Assembly (NCBI RefSeq): GCF_000024785.1
Contig: NC_013441.1
Coordinates: 2,108,001 to 2,172,000, forward strand
Reading direction: 5' to 3'
Length of the DNA stretch: 64,000 bases
From: Gordonia bronchialis DSM 43247
GTDB lineage: Bacteria > Actinomycetota > Actinomycetes > Mycobacteriales > Mycobacteriaceae
This document shows positions 36,581 to 47,314 of this stretch, in pieces. Each line of letters begins with the position of its first letter. Position 1 is the stretch's first letter. The notes beneath the pieces are model-generated. The model saw only the letters and a list, made by a program, of their open reading frames with translations, did no database searches and had not been told where the DNA came from. A program made the position numbers and the translations under genes.

Positions 36581-36708
36581 TTGGGTCGGTGGTCACCACC
36601 GGCCGCCTGTTCGATCGTCGACCCAACAGGCAGTTGGAGTCTACGACATGGGTCACCGTCGGGTCGCACGCCTCGGATGGTGCGGCGTGGCCACGATCGG
36701 GCACGTCC

Positions 36709-36714
36709 TACAGT
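36709..36714 (+). promoter_or_regulatory. -10 element for a leaderless CopD/CtaG transcript
   Basis: TACAGT is followed by six bases (TGAGGG) and the ATG at 36721, the spacing of leaderless promoters. Confidence 0.4.
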
Positions 36715-36720
36715 TGAGGG

Positions 36721-38748
36721 ATGACCCGCACGACGCCGCAACCGGCGACCGAGCCGGTTCGCGACTCGATGCGTGAACCGCGCGGAGCCGTCGCCGGAGT
36801 GCTCTGGGCAAGCACCTGGATCGCCGCGGTGATGGCGATTGCCGTCACCGGGGTCTCTGCCGTCTCCGCGTTGCAGCTGGCCGGCGTTCCCGATCCCGGC
36901 GCGCTGACCACCTATGGCGTGCCCGCGGTGACGGCCATCGGCGAGGTCGCTGCGGCGATCGCGCTCGGGTCGGCGGTGTTCGCCGCATTCTTCGTGCCAC
37001 CGCAGGGCGACGGCGTACTCGACGTCGGTGGTTTCCGGGCGATCCGGGTCGCGTCGAGCGCCGCGTTGATCTGGGCGATCTGCGCTGTGCTGATGATGCC
37101 GTTGTCGGTGTCCAACGTGAGCGGTCAACCGCTGTCCACCACCATGCGGCCGGACAATCTGATCAAGGTGTACGGGCAGGTGGCCGACGTCGGAACGTGG
37201 ATGTGGACCGCGATCTTCGCGGTTATCGCGGCCGTGGTCGCGCGCGTCACGCTCCGGTGGGGACTCACCTTCATCACCATCGCGTTCTCCGTGCTCAGCC
37301 TGATGCCGGTGGCGCTGGCCGGTCATTCGTCGACGGGCGGCAACCATGATCTGGCGACCAACAGCCTGATCCTGCACATCGTCGGGGCCACCTTGTGGAT
37401 GGGTGGCCTGGCGGCCGTCGTGACCTATGCACTTGCGATGGGCCGGTGGCGTTCCCTCGCGGTGCGACGGTATTCGCGGGTCGCGTTCTGGTGCATCGTG
37501 GTGGTGGGTGTCAGTGGCGTCATCAACGCATTGGTCCGGGTGCCGGTGGGTGATCTGTTCAGTGACACCTATGGACGGCTGGTGCTGGCGAAGACGGCGG
37601 CGCTGGTGGTGCTCGGCGCGCTGGGGGCGTGGCATCGGCGGTCCACGATCGCCCGGCTCGAGAGCGATCCGCCCGGACGATCGGCATTCGTTCGTTTCGG
37701 TCTGGTGGAAGTCGTCGTGTTTGCGCTCACCTTCGGGCTCGCTGTTGGCCTGTCACGCACACCGCCTCCGGACCTGGCGAGCACCGATCTGACGGTCGTG
37801 GAGAGTGAGATCGGTTACCGGCTCGACGCGCCGCCGTCGTTCGGCCGGATCATGACCGACTGGCGATTCGACCTCATCTTCGGAACCTTCGCGATCGTTG
37901 CCGCCCTGGTCTACCTCCGCGGTGTGGTGCGGTTGCGCCGCCGTGGCGACGGGTGGCCGGTCGGTCGGACGGTGGCGTGGCTGCTCGGGTGTGCGCTGCT
38001 GCTTTTCGCGACGTCGTCGGGCCTGGGTCGCTACGGTCCGGCGATGTTCAGCGTGCACATGATCGCGCACATGATGTTGTCGATGATGATCCCGGTCCTG
38101 CTGGTCCTCGGCGGCCCGGTCACCCTGGCGTTGCGTGCGCTGCCACCGGCCGGCCGCGGCAATCCGCCGGGCCCGCGAGAATGGATTCAGGCCGCCATCC
38201 ACAGCGCGCCGTCGCGCTTTTTGACCCATCCGCTCGTCGCCGCGGTGATGTTCGTCGGCAGCTTCTATCTGCTCTACCTGGGCGGACTATTCGAGGCGGT
38301 GGTTCCGTATCACGCGGCGCATCTGCTGATGAACCTGCATTTCCTGCTCAGCGGTTATCTCTTCTACTGGCTGGTGATCGGTATCGATCCGGCTCCGCGT
38401 CAGGTGTCGCCGGTGGCCAAACTCGGGATCGTCTGGGGCTCGCTGCCGTTCCACGCCTTCTTCGGAGTGGCGTTGATGATGACGAGTGCGGTGATCGCCG
38501 AGTCCTACTACCGCGGCCTGAACCTACCGTGGAATTCCGACCTGTACGCCGACCAGCGGGTGGGCGGTGGAATCGCCTGGGCGGCAGGTGAAATACCCCT
38601 CGTGGTGATCATGCTCGCGCTGCTGGTGCAGTGGCGACGCACCGATGACCGACAGGCCCGACGCTACGATCGGCGTGCCGAACGCGACCACGACGCCGAA
38701 CTCGGCGACTACAACGAGATGCTCAAACAACTCAACAGCGGTCGCTGA
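36721..38748 (+). CDS. CopD/CtaG (Caa3_CtaG) integral membrane protein, copper handling or oxidase assembly
   Basis: A 675-residue polytopic membrane protein joining two families: a CopD-like copper-resistance domain (about 40-350; LSLMPVALAGHSSTGGNHDLA with conserved His) and a Caa3_CtaG domain (about 380-650; HMIAHMMLSMMIPVLLVLGG, YHAAHLLMNLHFLLSG). Conserved Met and His residues in both halves could bind copper. A homologue of the same layout (Rv0102) exists in mycobacteria. It is likely involved in delivering copper to, or assembling, cytochrome oxidase, or in copper tolerance. The TACAGT element directly upstream suggests a leaderless message. Confidence 0.88.
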   Translation: MTRTTPQPATEPVRDSMREPRGAVAGVLWASTWIAAVMAIAVTGVSAVSALQLAGVPDPGALTTYGVPAVTAIGEVAAAIALGSAVFAAFFVPPQGDGVLDVGGFRAIRVASSAALIWAICAVLMMPLSVSNVSGQPLSTTMRPDNLIKVYGQVADVGTWMWTAIFAVIAAVVARVTLRWGLTFITIAFSVLSLMPVALAGHSSTGGNHDLATNSLILHIVGATLWMGGLAAVVTYALAMGRWRSLAVRRYSRVAFWCIVVVGVSGVINALVRVPVGDLFSDTYGRLVLAKTAALVVLGALGAWHRRSTIARLESDPPGRSAFVRFGLVEVVVFALTFGLAVGLSRTPPPDLASTDLTVVESEIGYRLDAPPSFGRIMTDWRFDLIFGTFAIVAALVYLRGVVRLRRRGDGWPVGRTVAWLLGCALLLFATSSGLGRYGPAMFSVHMIAHMMLSMMIPVLLVLGGPVTLALRALPPAGRGNPPGPREWIQAAIHSAPSRFLTHPLVAAVMFVGSFYLLYLGGLFEAVVPYHAAHLLMNLHFLLSGYLFYWLVIGIDPAPRQVSPVAKLGIVWGSLPFHAFFGVALMMTSAVIAESYYRGLNLPWNSDLYADQRVGGGIAWAAGEIPLVVIMLALLVQWRRTDDRQARRYDRRAERDHDAELGDYNEMLKQLNSGR

Positions 38749-38871
38749 CATCGGCTCGAATCCGCCGAGTTGTCCACAGATCGCGGCGACGAGGCCGTGA
38801 GTGCCGGGTGACGGTCGATGCTGTTGTGCAGCCACACATCCCGTGGCCACACAACATGCAGGAGGCCGGAC

Positions 38872-39327
38872 ATGTTCGAGACCTACACGACGATCATCGG
38901 AACCGTGGTGTCGGAGCCCAAGCGACGACAGACCTCGACGGGGGAGGACGTCATCTCCTTCCGCGTCGCGTGCAACTCCCGTCGCATCGACAAGCGCACC
39001 GGGGAATGGACCGACGGGCCCGCGCTCTATCTGACCGTCAGCTGCTGGCGGCGGTTGCTCGTCGGGGTCGCCGAGGCCATCGCCAAGGGGCGCCCGATCA
39101 TCGCGCACGGCCAGATCAAGACCAACGAGTACCCGATGCCCGACGGATCGCGCCGTAACGACCTGGAGATGACGGCGGTGTCGGTGGGCCTGGATCTGAG
39201 TCGCTGCGTGGTGACCTACCGGGGTAACCCGGCATACGAGCGGGTGGTCGATACAGCCGATCGCGAGCAGGTCCAGGTGGCCGGACGGGGCCCGGTGACG
39301 CAGGAGGTCGCACGGCCGGCGGCGTGA
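38872..39327 (+). CDS. Single-stranded DNA-binding protein paralogue (SsbB-like)
   Basis: A 151-residue OB-fold SSB. It begins MFETYTTIIGTVVSEP and contains FRVACNSRRIDKRTGEW and TVSCWRR. The acidic C-terminal tip typical of the main replication SSB is absent (it ends VARPAA), so this is the second, accessory SSB. GGAGG at 38861-38865 supports the ATG. An SSB-like gene precedes ettA in M. tuberculosis (Rv2478c), matching the order here. Confidence 0.88.
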   Translation: MFETYTTIIGTVVSEPKRRQTSTGEDVISFRVACNSRRIDKRTGEWTDGPALYLTVSCWRRLLVGVAEAIAKGRPIIAHGQIKTNEYPMPDGSRRNDLEMTAVSVGLDLSRCVVTYRGNPAYERVVDTADREQVQVAGRGPVTQEVARPAA

Positions 39328-39500
39328 GGAGACTCGGCACGCGTGCGTGTCGAGTGCGGCGACGATCACGGTCCGGGCTGGTCCTCCGGTCGTTGCCGAA
39401 CTCGGCACAGTGGGCGCTTCGCGGTACCCCCGTCATCGTGTGGGACTGCACTCGGCGGGCGTACCGACCGACGGGGGACCGCGCATCGCGCCGCTGCGGA

Positions 39501-39506
39501 TAGACT
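39501..39506 (+). promoter_or_regulatory. Probable -10 element for ettA
   Basis: TAGACT matches TAnnnT and would give a leader of about 109 bases before the GTG of ettA. Confidence 0.3.
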
Positions 39507-39621
39507 GGACGATCGTTGTGCCATGACGGTTGTCCGGCGTCGGCACGTCGCGCCCTCGACCGGCGGTGACGTCGCGGACGCGTGAGGCGAGAATCGCGAA
39601 AAGCAGTAGAGAGGCTGGAAC

Positions 39622-41295
<1,674 letters not shown>

Positions 41296-41320
41296 GGGGT
41301 GGCTTTCGCGGTGCTCTCGA

Positions 41321-41326
41321 TAGCAT
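41321..41326 (+). promoter_or_regulatory. -10 element for a leaderless gdh transcript
   Basis: TAGCAT is followed by seven bases and the GTG at 41334. There is no Shine-Dalgarno before the GTG, which fits leaderless translation. Confidence 0.4.
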
Positions 41327-41333
41327 CGAAGGC

Positions 41334-44300
41334 GTGACCTCGCTCGCACCGGATGCGGTGAATCGCTATTTCCGACAACGCGCCGACACGTCGGGCGCCG
41401 CCGACGATCAGGCTGCCGATCAGGTCCTCGCGCACCTCGACGTCGCGGCCCTCCGGCAGCCCGGGGAGGCGATCGTCGACGTCTCGGGCGGCGATTCGGG
41501 GACCATCGACATCGTGGTCGTCAACGACGACATGCCGCATCTGGTGGAGGCGGTCCTCGCGACGGTCGAGGCCCATGACCTCACCGTGGGCCGGATGGAT
41601 CATCCGGTCATGCCGGTCCAGCGTGCGGATGCGCGGCTGGTCGCCATCGACGACGTCACCGGGGCGGTGTGGGAGTCGTGGATCTTCGTCAGCGGACTCA
41701 GCGGACATCCCGGGATCGACGTGGCGCAGTTGCGGACCGATCTGGTCGAGGTGGTCGGCCGCGTCGCCGACGTGGACCGCGATGCCGCCGACATGCGCAG
41801 CCGATTGACCCGCTGCGCCACCGAGATCTCGCTCGCCCCGGTGCGGGAATCGACCGGCATCCGGGCCACCGATCGATACGAGTACGCGAAACTTCTCGAG
41901 TGGTTCGCCGGCAACCACTTCCACCCGTTGGGATATACGCGGATCGGCACCGACGGGCCGTCGGGTACCGACGACCGCCGCGGGTTGTGGCGGACCGACG
42001 CGGTGCGTCGGGACTTCCCGGCGGTGTCGAGCGCACCCCTGCTGCCGCGGGTGTGCCGGGTGCACGTCGAAACCGGTATCCAGCGATCCAATTTCCCTGT
42101 TCTGCTGCAGATTCCGGCGTTCGACCGGCACGGCAACTACGACGGCGAACACCGCTTCCTCGGCGCCTTCACGTCCTCGGGACTGCATCAGACGGTGCTC
42201 GACGTCCCGGTGCTGCGGGTGAAGGTGCATGACGTCCTCCAGCGGGCGGGCGTCGACGAGGATTCGTTCGCCGGGCAGTCGATGATCGAACTGCTGCAGA
42301 ACTATCCGCTGGTGGAGATGTTCTCCTCCACCGAGGTCGAACTGTCCCGCCGGGTCAGTGAGATGCTCGACGCCGTCGCCACGCGCTCGTTGCGCCTGTT
42401 CGTGCGGACCAACCCCGACGGGCACACCGCCGTCGCGCTCATCTACCTCCCGCGCGACCGCTACAACACCGCCTCGCGACTGGCGCTGGAGAATGCGCTC
42501 GTGGAGGTACTCGGCGGAACCGATCTGGAGTACACGGCACGGGTCAGCGAGATGCCCCTGGCGTTGCTGCAGGTGATGGTCCGCATCGATTCCGACACCG
42601 CGCGCCGCCTCGGCTCCCTCGACACCGGGTCGCCGGCGCACGAGAAGATGCAGGCCACCCTGGCCGAGGCGATCCGTGGGTGGGACGAGCGGGTTCGAGA
42701 ACTCGCGACGAGCACCGAGTTCGCCGATCTCGTCGGTGACGACCCGGATACCCTATTGCGTCAGCTCCCGGGGCTGGCCGACCTCTACAAGGAGCAGCGG
42801 GAGCCGCGGGCGGCGGTCGAGGACCTCAGCCGGATCCTGCGCCTGGGCCCCGGACAGATCGCGGTCACCCTGCGCTCCGATCGCGACGGCGACCACCTGG
42901 TGGACAGTCGCTGGGTGTTCACCCTGTACCTGTGCGGGAAGTCGGCGACGCTCACCGACGTGCTGCCGGTTCTGCACAGCCTTGGCCTCGAGGTCCTCGA
43001 CGAGCATCCCTACGAGATCCGGCGAGCCGACGGAATCATCTGCTGGGCATACGAATTCGGGGTCTCACTGGCCGCCGGTATGTCGGTGGACGCTGATGCC
43101 GTCGACGATCTCGATGCCCGTTTCACCGATGCGTTCCGGCAGATCTGGCTCGCGGCCGCCGAGGTGGATGCCTTCAACGAACTCGTCATCCGCTGTGGTC
43201 TGGACTGGCGTAGTGCGGCCATGCTGCGGGCCTATGCGCGCTATCTGCGCCAATGCGGATTCTCCTACAGCACAACGCATGTCGCTCACACGCTGGGGGA
43301 GTATCGTGAGGTGACCCGCGGTCTGGTGGAGGTCTTCACGGCGTCCTTCGACCCGGCGTCGGCCGATGACACGGTTCGCGAGAACGCGCTGTCACGGCTG
43401 CGGTCCGCGGTGGGTGCGGTGCTCGGCCTCGACGCCGACCGCATCGTGTCGGCGCTGGCGGCGGTCGTCACGGCGACGTCGCGCACCAACTACTTCGTCA
43501 CCGACCCCGACGGTGCCCGGCGACCCGTGATGTCGTTCAAACTGCGGCCCCGCGACATCCCGCAAACCCCCGAACCCCGGCCGCTGCACGAGATCTTCGT
43601 CTACTCACCGCGCGTGGAGGGTGTGCACCTGCGGTTCGGCGCGGTGGCGCGTGGCGGATTGCGCTGGTCGGATCGTCGCGAGGATTTCCGGACCGAGGTT
43701 CTCGGTCTGGTGAAGGCGCAGGCGGTGAAGAATGCGGTGATCGTCCCGGTGGGCGCCAAGGGCGGTTTCGTGGTGAAACGCCCGCCCGCGGGCACCGGCG
43801 ATGCCGTCACCGATCGCGACGCGCAGCGCGAGGAGGGCATCGCCTGCTACCGGCAGTTCATCTCCGGAATGCTCGACATCACCGACAACATCGACCGCTC
43901 GAGTGGCGCGGTCATACCGGCGCAGTCGGTGGTGCGTCGCGACGGCGACGACACCTACCTCGTGGTGGCCGCCGACAAGGGCACCGCAGCGTTCTCCGAC
44001 ATCGCCAATGACGTTGCGGCACAGTATGGTTTCTGGCTCGGCGATGCTTTTGCGTCGGGCGGTTCGGCCGGATATGACCACAAGGCGATGGGTATCACCG
44101 CGCGCGGTGCGTGGGAATCGGTGAAACGGCACTTCCGTGAACTCGGGGTGGACACGCAGACGCAGGACTTCACCGTCGTCGGGATCGGCGACATGAGCGG
44201 TGACGTCTTCGGCAACGGGATGTTGCTCTCCGAACACATCAGGTTGGTCGCCGCCTTCGACCACCGGCACATCTTCGTCGATCCGCAACCCGACGCCCCC

Positions 44301-46070
44301 GGCTCGTTCCGCGAACGATCGAGGTTGTTCGGCCTCCCGCGGTCGTCCTGGGCGGACTACGATTCGTCGCTGATCAGCGCCGGCGGCGGGGTGTGGTCGC
44401 GCGACCGCAAATCGATCCCGATCACCCCGCAGATGACCGCTGCCCTCGGACTCGACGACGGCGTCGAGGAACTCTCGCCGCCCGACCTCATCCACGCGAT
44501 CCTGCAGGCGCCGGTGGACCTGCTGTGGAACGGTGGCATCGGCACCTACGTGAAGGCGAGTACCGAGTCCGACGCCGACGTGGGGGACAAGTCCAACGAC
44601 GCGATCCGGGTCAACGGAGATCAGGTGCGCGCCAAGGTCATCGGGGAGGGTGGCAACCTCGGCGTCACCGAGCGCGGCCGCATCGAGTTCGACCTCGCCG
44701 GTGGTCGCATCAACACCGACGCCCTGGACAATTCGGCGGGGGTGGACTGCTCCGACCACGAGGTCAACATCAAGATCCTGCTCGATTCGGTGGTCTCCAC
44801 CGGTGAGCTGCCTGCCGACGAGCGCGATCAGCTGCTCGAGTCGATGACCGACGAGGTCGCCGATCTCGTTCTCGCCGACAACATCTCGCAGAACGCCGAA
44901 CTCGGATTCAGCCGCACCTATGAGATCGACCGGTCCGAGGTGCACGCGCGGATGCTGCACCAGATGGCACGCGAACGTGGGGTCGACCTGCGTCTGGAGG
45001 CGTTGCCCGATGCCGCCGAATTGCGCAAAAGGCTACGCGGCGAAGGACATCGGGGACTGACCTCACCGGAGTTGGCGACCCTGATGGCCCACGTGAAGCT
45101 ACTCGCCAAGGCCGATCTGCTGGCCAGTGACCTACCGGACAACGACGTCTTCGACGCACGGGTGGGCCGGTACTTCCCGCGTCGGCTCGCCGACGAGTAC
45201 AGCTCGGCGATCCGCGCGCATCGACTGCGGCGGGAGATCGTGACCACGACACTCGTGAACGATGTGGTCGACCAGGCCGGGATCACCCACCTGTTCCGCC
45301 TCGGCGAGGGGACGGGTGCCGGCACGGAGGAGAGTGTCCGTGCCTACGTGGTCGCCAACAAGGTGTTCGGTCTGTCGGACCTGTTCGGCCGGATCGGCCG
45401 CAGCGCGGCGCCGGCGGCAACCGTCGACGAGATGATGCTCTACGCTCGTCGGCTCCTGTTCCGTGCCTCCCGCTGGATGCTCGCCTTCCGGCCCCAGCCG
45501 CTTGCCATCGCCGCCGAGATCACCCGTTACACCGAGCGCGTGACCCAACTCTCGACGGTGATGGGCGGCTGGTTCGGGGCCAGTTCGGCGCGCGACGTCG
45601 ACGAGCGTGCGGCCTCCTACCGTGAGCGTGGCGTCCCCGACGACGTCGCCGGCGAGGTGGCCATGAGCCTGCATCGGTTCTGCCTGCTGGACATCATCGA
45701 CTCCGCCGAGATCGCCGACCGCGACCCCGCAGAGGTCGGTGAACTCTACTTCGCGGTGATGGAGCACTTCGGACTCGAGCAACTGCTGACCGCGGTGTCG
45801 GACCTCGATCGGGGTGACCGCTGGCACGCCCTGGCCAGACTGGCCTTGCGCGACGACATGCACGGGGCGCTGCGGGCGATCACGTTGAAGATCCTGGAGG
45901 TCAGTGAGCCCGACGAATCCTCGGCGGAGAAGATCGACGAATGGGAGTCGTCACAGTCCTCGCGGCTGGGGCGTGTGCGGACCGTGTTGGCCGAGATCAC
46001 CGACTCGGGTACGCAGGACCTCGCGACCCTGTCGGTCGCGGCGCGTCAGCTCCGCAGCATGATCCGGTGA
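41334..46070 (+). CDS. gdh: NAD-dependent glutamate dehydrogenase, giant type
   Basis: A 1578-residue L_180-class NAD-glutamate dehydrogenase, converting glutamate to 2-oxoglutarate and ammonia. A regulatory N-terminal half carries ACT-like domains. The catalytic core (about 740-1230) has RGGLRWSDRREDFRTEVLGL, PVGAKGGFVVKRPP with the catalytic Lys near 806-812, and GIGDMSGDVFGNGML for NAD binding. A large C-terminal helical domain follows. In mycobacteria this enzyme (Rv2476c) is inhibited by unphosphorylated GarA and driven by serine/threonine-kinase signalling. GTG 41334 is taken as the start. Confidence 0.95.
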   Translation: MTSLAPDAVNRYFRQRADTSGAADDQAADQVLAHLDVAALRQPGEAIVDVSGGDSGTIDIVVVNDDMPHLVEAVLATVEAHDLTVGRMDHPVMPVQRADARLVAIDDVTGAVWESWIFVSGLSGHPGIDVAQLRTDLVEVVGRVADVDRDAADMRSRLTRCATEISLAPVRESTGIRATDRYEYAKLLEWFAGNHFHPLGYTRIGTDGPSGTDDRRGLWRTDAVRRDFPAVSSAPLLPRVCRVHVETGIQRSNFPVLLQIPAFDRHGNYDGEHRFLGAFTSSGLHQTVLDVPVLRVKVHDVLQRAGVDEDSFAGQSMIELLQNYPLVEMFSSTEVELSRRVSEMLDAVATRSLRLFVRTNPDGHTAVALIYLPRDRYNTASRLALENALVEVLGGTDLEYTARVSEMPLALLQVMVRIDSDTARRLGSLDTGSPAHEKMQATLAEAIRGWDERVRELATSTEFADLVGDDPDTLLRQLPGLADLYKEQREPRAAVEDLSRILRLGPGQIAVTLRSDRDGDHLVDSRWVFTLYLCGKSATLTDVLPVLHSLGLEVLDEHPYEIRRADGIICWAYEFGVSLAAGMSVDADAVDDLDARFTDAFRQIWLAAAEVDAFNELVIRCGLDWRSAAMLRAYARYLRQCGFSYSTTHVAHTLGEYREVTRGLVEVFTASFDPASADDTVRENALSRLRSAVGAVLGLDADRIVSALAAVVTATSRTNYFVTDPDGARRPVMSFKLRPRDIPQTPEPRPLHEIFVYSPRVEGVHLRFGAVARGGLRWSDRREDFRTEVLGLVKAQAVKNAVIVPVGAKGGFVVKRPPAGTGDAVTDRDAQREEGIACYRQFISGMLDITDNIDRSSGAVIPAQSVVRRDGDDTYLVVAADKGTAAFSDIANDVAAQYGFWLGDAFASGGSAGYDHKAMGITARGAWESVKRHFRELGVDTQTQDFTVVGIGDMSGDVFGNGMLLSEHIRLVAAFDHRHIFVDPQPDAPGSFRERSRLFGLPRSSWADYDSSLISAGGGVWSRDRKSIPITPQMTAALGLDDGVEELSPPDLIHAILQAPVDLLWNGGIGTYVKASTESDADVGDKSNDAIRVNGDQVRAKVIGEGGNLGVTERGRIEFDLAGGRINTDALDNSAGVDCSDHEVNIKILLDSVVSTGELPADERDQLLESMTDEVADLVLADNISQNAELGFSRTYEIDRSEVHARMLHQMARERGVDLRLEALPDAAELRKRLRGEGHRGLTSPELATLMAHVKLLAKADLLASDLPDNDVFDARVGRYFPRRLADEYSSAIRAHRLRREIVTTTLVNDVVDQAGITHLFRLGEGTGAGTEESVRAYVVANKVFGLSDLFGRIGRSAAPAATVDEMMLYARRLLFRASRWMLAFRPQPLAIAAEITRYTERVTQLSTVMGGWFGASSARDVDERAASYRERGVPDDVAGEVAMSLHRFCLLDIIDSAEIADRDPAEVGELYFAVMEHFGLEQLLTAVSDLDRGDRWHALARLALRDDMHGALRAITLKILEVSEPDESSAEKIDEWESSQSSRLGRVRTVLAEITDSGTQDLATLSVAARQLRSMIR

Positions 46071-46103
46071 TCGGTGTGATGGGTGTGATCGGAAAGGGGA
46101 GAA

Positions 46104-46604
46104 GTGCTCGTCGAGGATGAGGGTGTCGCCACCGAGCGCGGCTATGTGGTCGCCGTGCCGGTGCGATGCTCGGACATGGATGTGTTCGCGCACGTCAATC
46201 ATGCCCGGATGGTGACCTTGATCGAAGAGGCGCGGATACCGTGGCTGTTCTACGACGAGCGTCCGACGGCCCAACTCCGCCATGGCTGCGTGGTCACCGA
46301 CCTGCACATGAAGTATCAGCAGCAGATCCGTCACGATGAGGGGCCACTGGAGGTGACGATGTTCGTGACGCAGTTGCGCGCAGTCGATTTCACGGTTGGC
46401 TACGAGATTCGGCCGCGGGGGCGCACCGGTGGTGCGACCTCCACGCACAGCAAACCGGCCGTCGTGGCCAGCACCCAGCTGGTGTCCTTCGACGTCGATG
46501 CCCAGCGCCTGCGGCGGCTCACCCCGGCCGAGAAGGACTACCTGTCGCGGTTCGTTCGTACCGACGACGCGGCCGGTGCGATACGCGGAGCGTCCGCGCG
46601 GTGA
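46104..46604 (+). CDS. Acyl-CoA thioesterase, 4HBT hot-dog fold
   Basis: A 166-residue hot-dog thioesterase with the active-site block RCSDMDVFAHVNHARM and the helix TLIEEARI. GTG 46104 is preceded by AAAGGGGA. It follows gdh by 33 bases and overlaps the next gene by 4 bases. It probably cleaves an acyl-CoA; the substrate is unknown. M. tuberculosis has a thioesterase in the same place (Rv2475c). Confidence 0.87.
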   Translation: MLVEDEGVATERGYVVAVPVRCSDMDVFAHVNHARMVTLIEEARIPWLFYDERPTAQLRHGCVVTDLHMKYQQQIRHDEGPLEVTMFVTQLRAVDFTVGYEIRPRGRTGGATSTHSKPAVVASTQLVSFDVDAQRLRRLTPAEKDYLSRFVRTDDAAGAIRGASAR

Positions 46605-47293
46605 GTCTCGACGAGCGATTCATCTCGGTCAGCGGCGGCGACCGCAGCGACACCATCGCGTTTCTCGCGCATGCGATCCGGCTCGACGACGCCGCCGTCG
46701 TCCGGGTCACGGCTCGTCCGGACGGCCTGATCGCGCTGTGGACACACACCGGATTCGACGTTCTCGCAACACGTTCGGTGGTGGGCACGATGGCACCGGC
46801 CGACCTCGTCTGTGATGCCACGACGCTGCACGCGGTGCTCGGTTCCCCGGCGTCCGGCCCCGCGGACCCGGGGTTCGCGATGGACAGCGCCTGGCGGGGC
46901 GCGCTACCGCCGGGCACCGGCTTCACTCACGTCGATGACGTACCCGCGCGCAGTGTCGTCGAACTCTCCCGGGACGGAGCGCGTCTGGCCCGTTCTGAGG
47001 GCAGCGCGCACGGGCCGGCCACCGGACTGCTCGATCAGGACGTGCTGACGGTGTCCGCCGACGACGATTCGGTACGCGCGAACATCACGATGCGTTCGGT
47101 CTTCGCACTCACCGGCATGGGCTTCATCCGCGACGCCGGGGGCCGGGCGGTCACCGAGACCTCGGACACCGAGAAGATCGATCCGGCCGAGCCGGTGCGA
47201 ATCCGGTTGTCGGCCAGCTGGATTAGGATCGACGCCCGGTACGGCTCGGTCTATCAGCGCCGCCACCGCGACCTCTCGGTGACCGTGCTCTGA
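46601..47293 (+). CDS. Conserved protein of unknown function (Rv2474c-like by position)
   Basis: A 230-residue soluble protein with no signal peptide or membrane segment and no motif I recognise. The GTG overlaps the thioesterase stop by 4 bases, so the two are coupled. Its position between the thioesterase and the alpha-glucosidase matches Rv2474c in M. tuberculosis. The order suggests a function tied to the thioesterase or gdh, but nothing in the sequence shows it. Confidence 0.78.
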   Translation: MSLDERFISVSGGDRSDTIAFLAHAIRLDDAAVVRVTARPDGLIALWTHTGFDVLATRSVVGTMAPADLVCDATTLHAVLGSPASGPADPGFAMDSAWRGALPPGTGFTHVDDVPARSVVELSRDGARLARSEGSAHGPATGLLDQDVLTVSADDDSVRANITMRSVFALTGMGFIRDAGGRAVTETSDTEKIDPAEPVRIRLSASWIRIDARYGSVYQRRHRDLSVTVL

Positions 47294-47314
47294 GCGACCC
47301 CGCTTCTCGTGGAT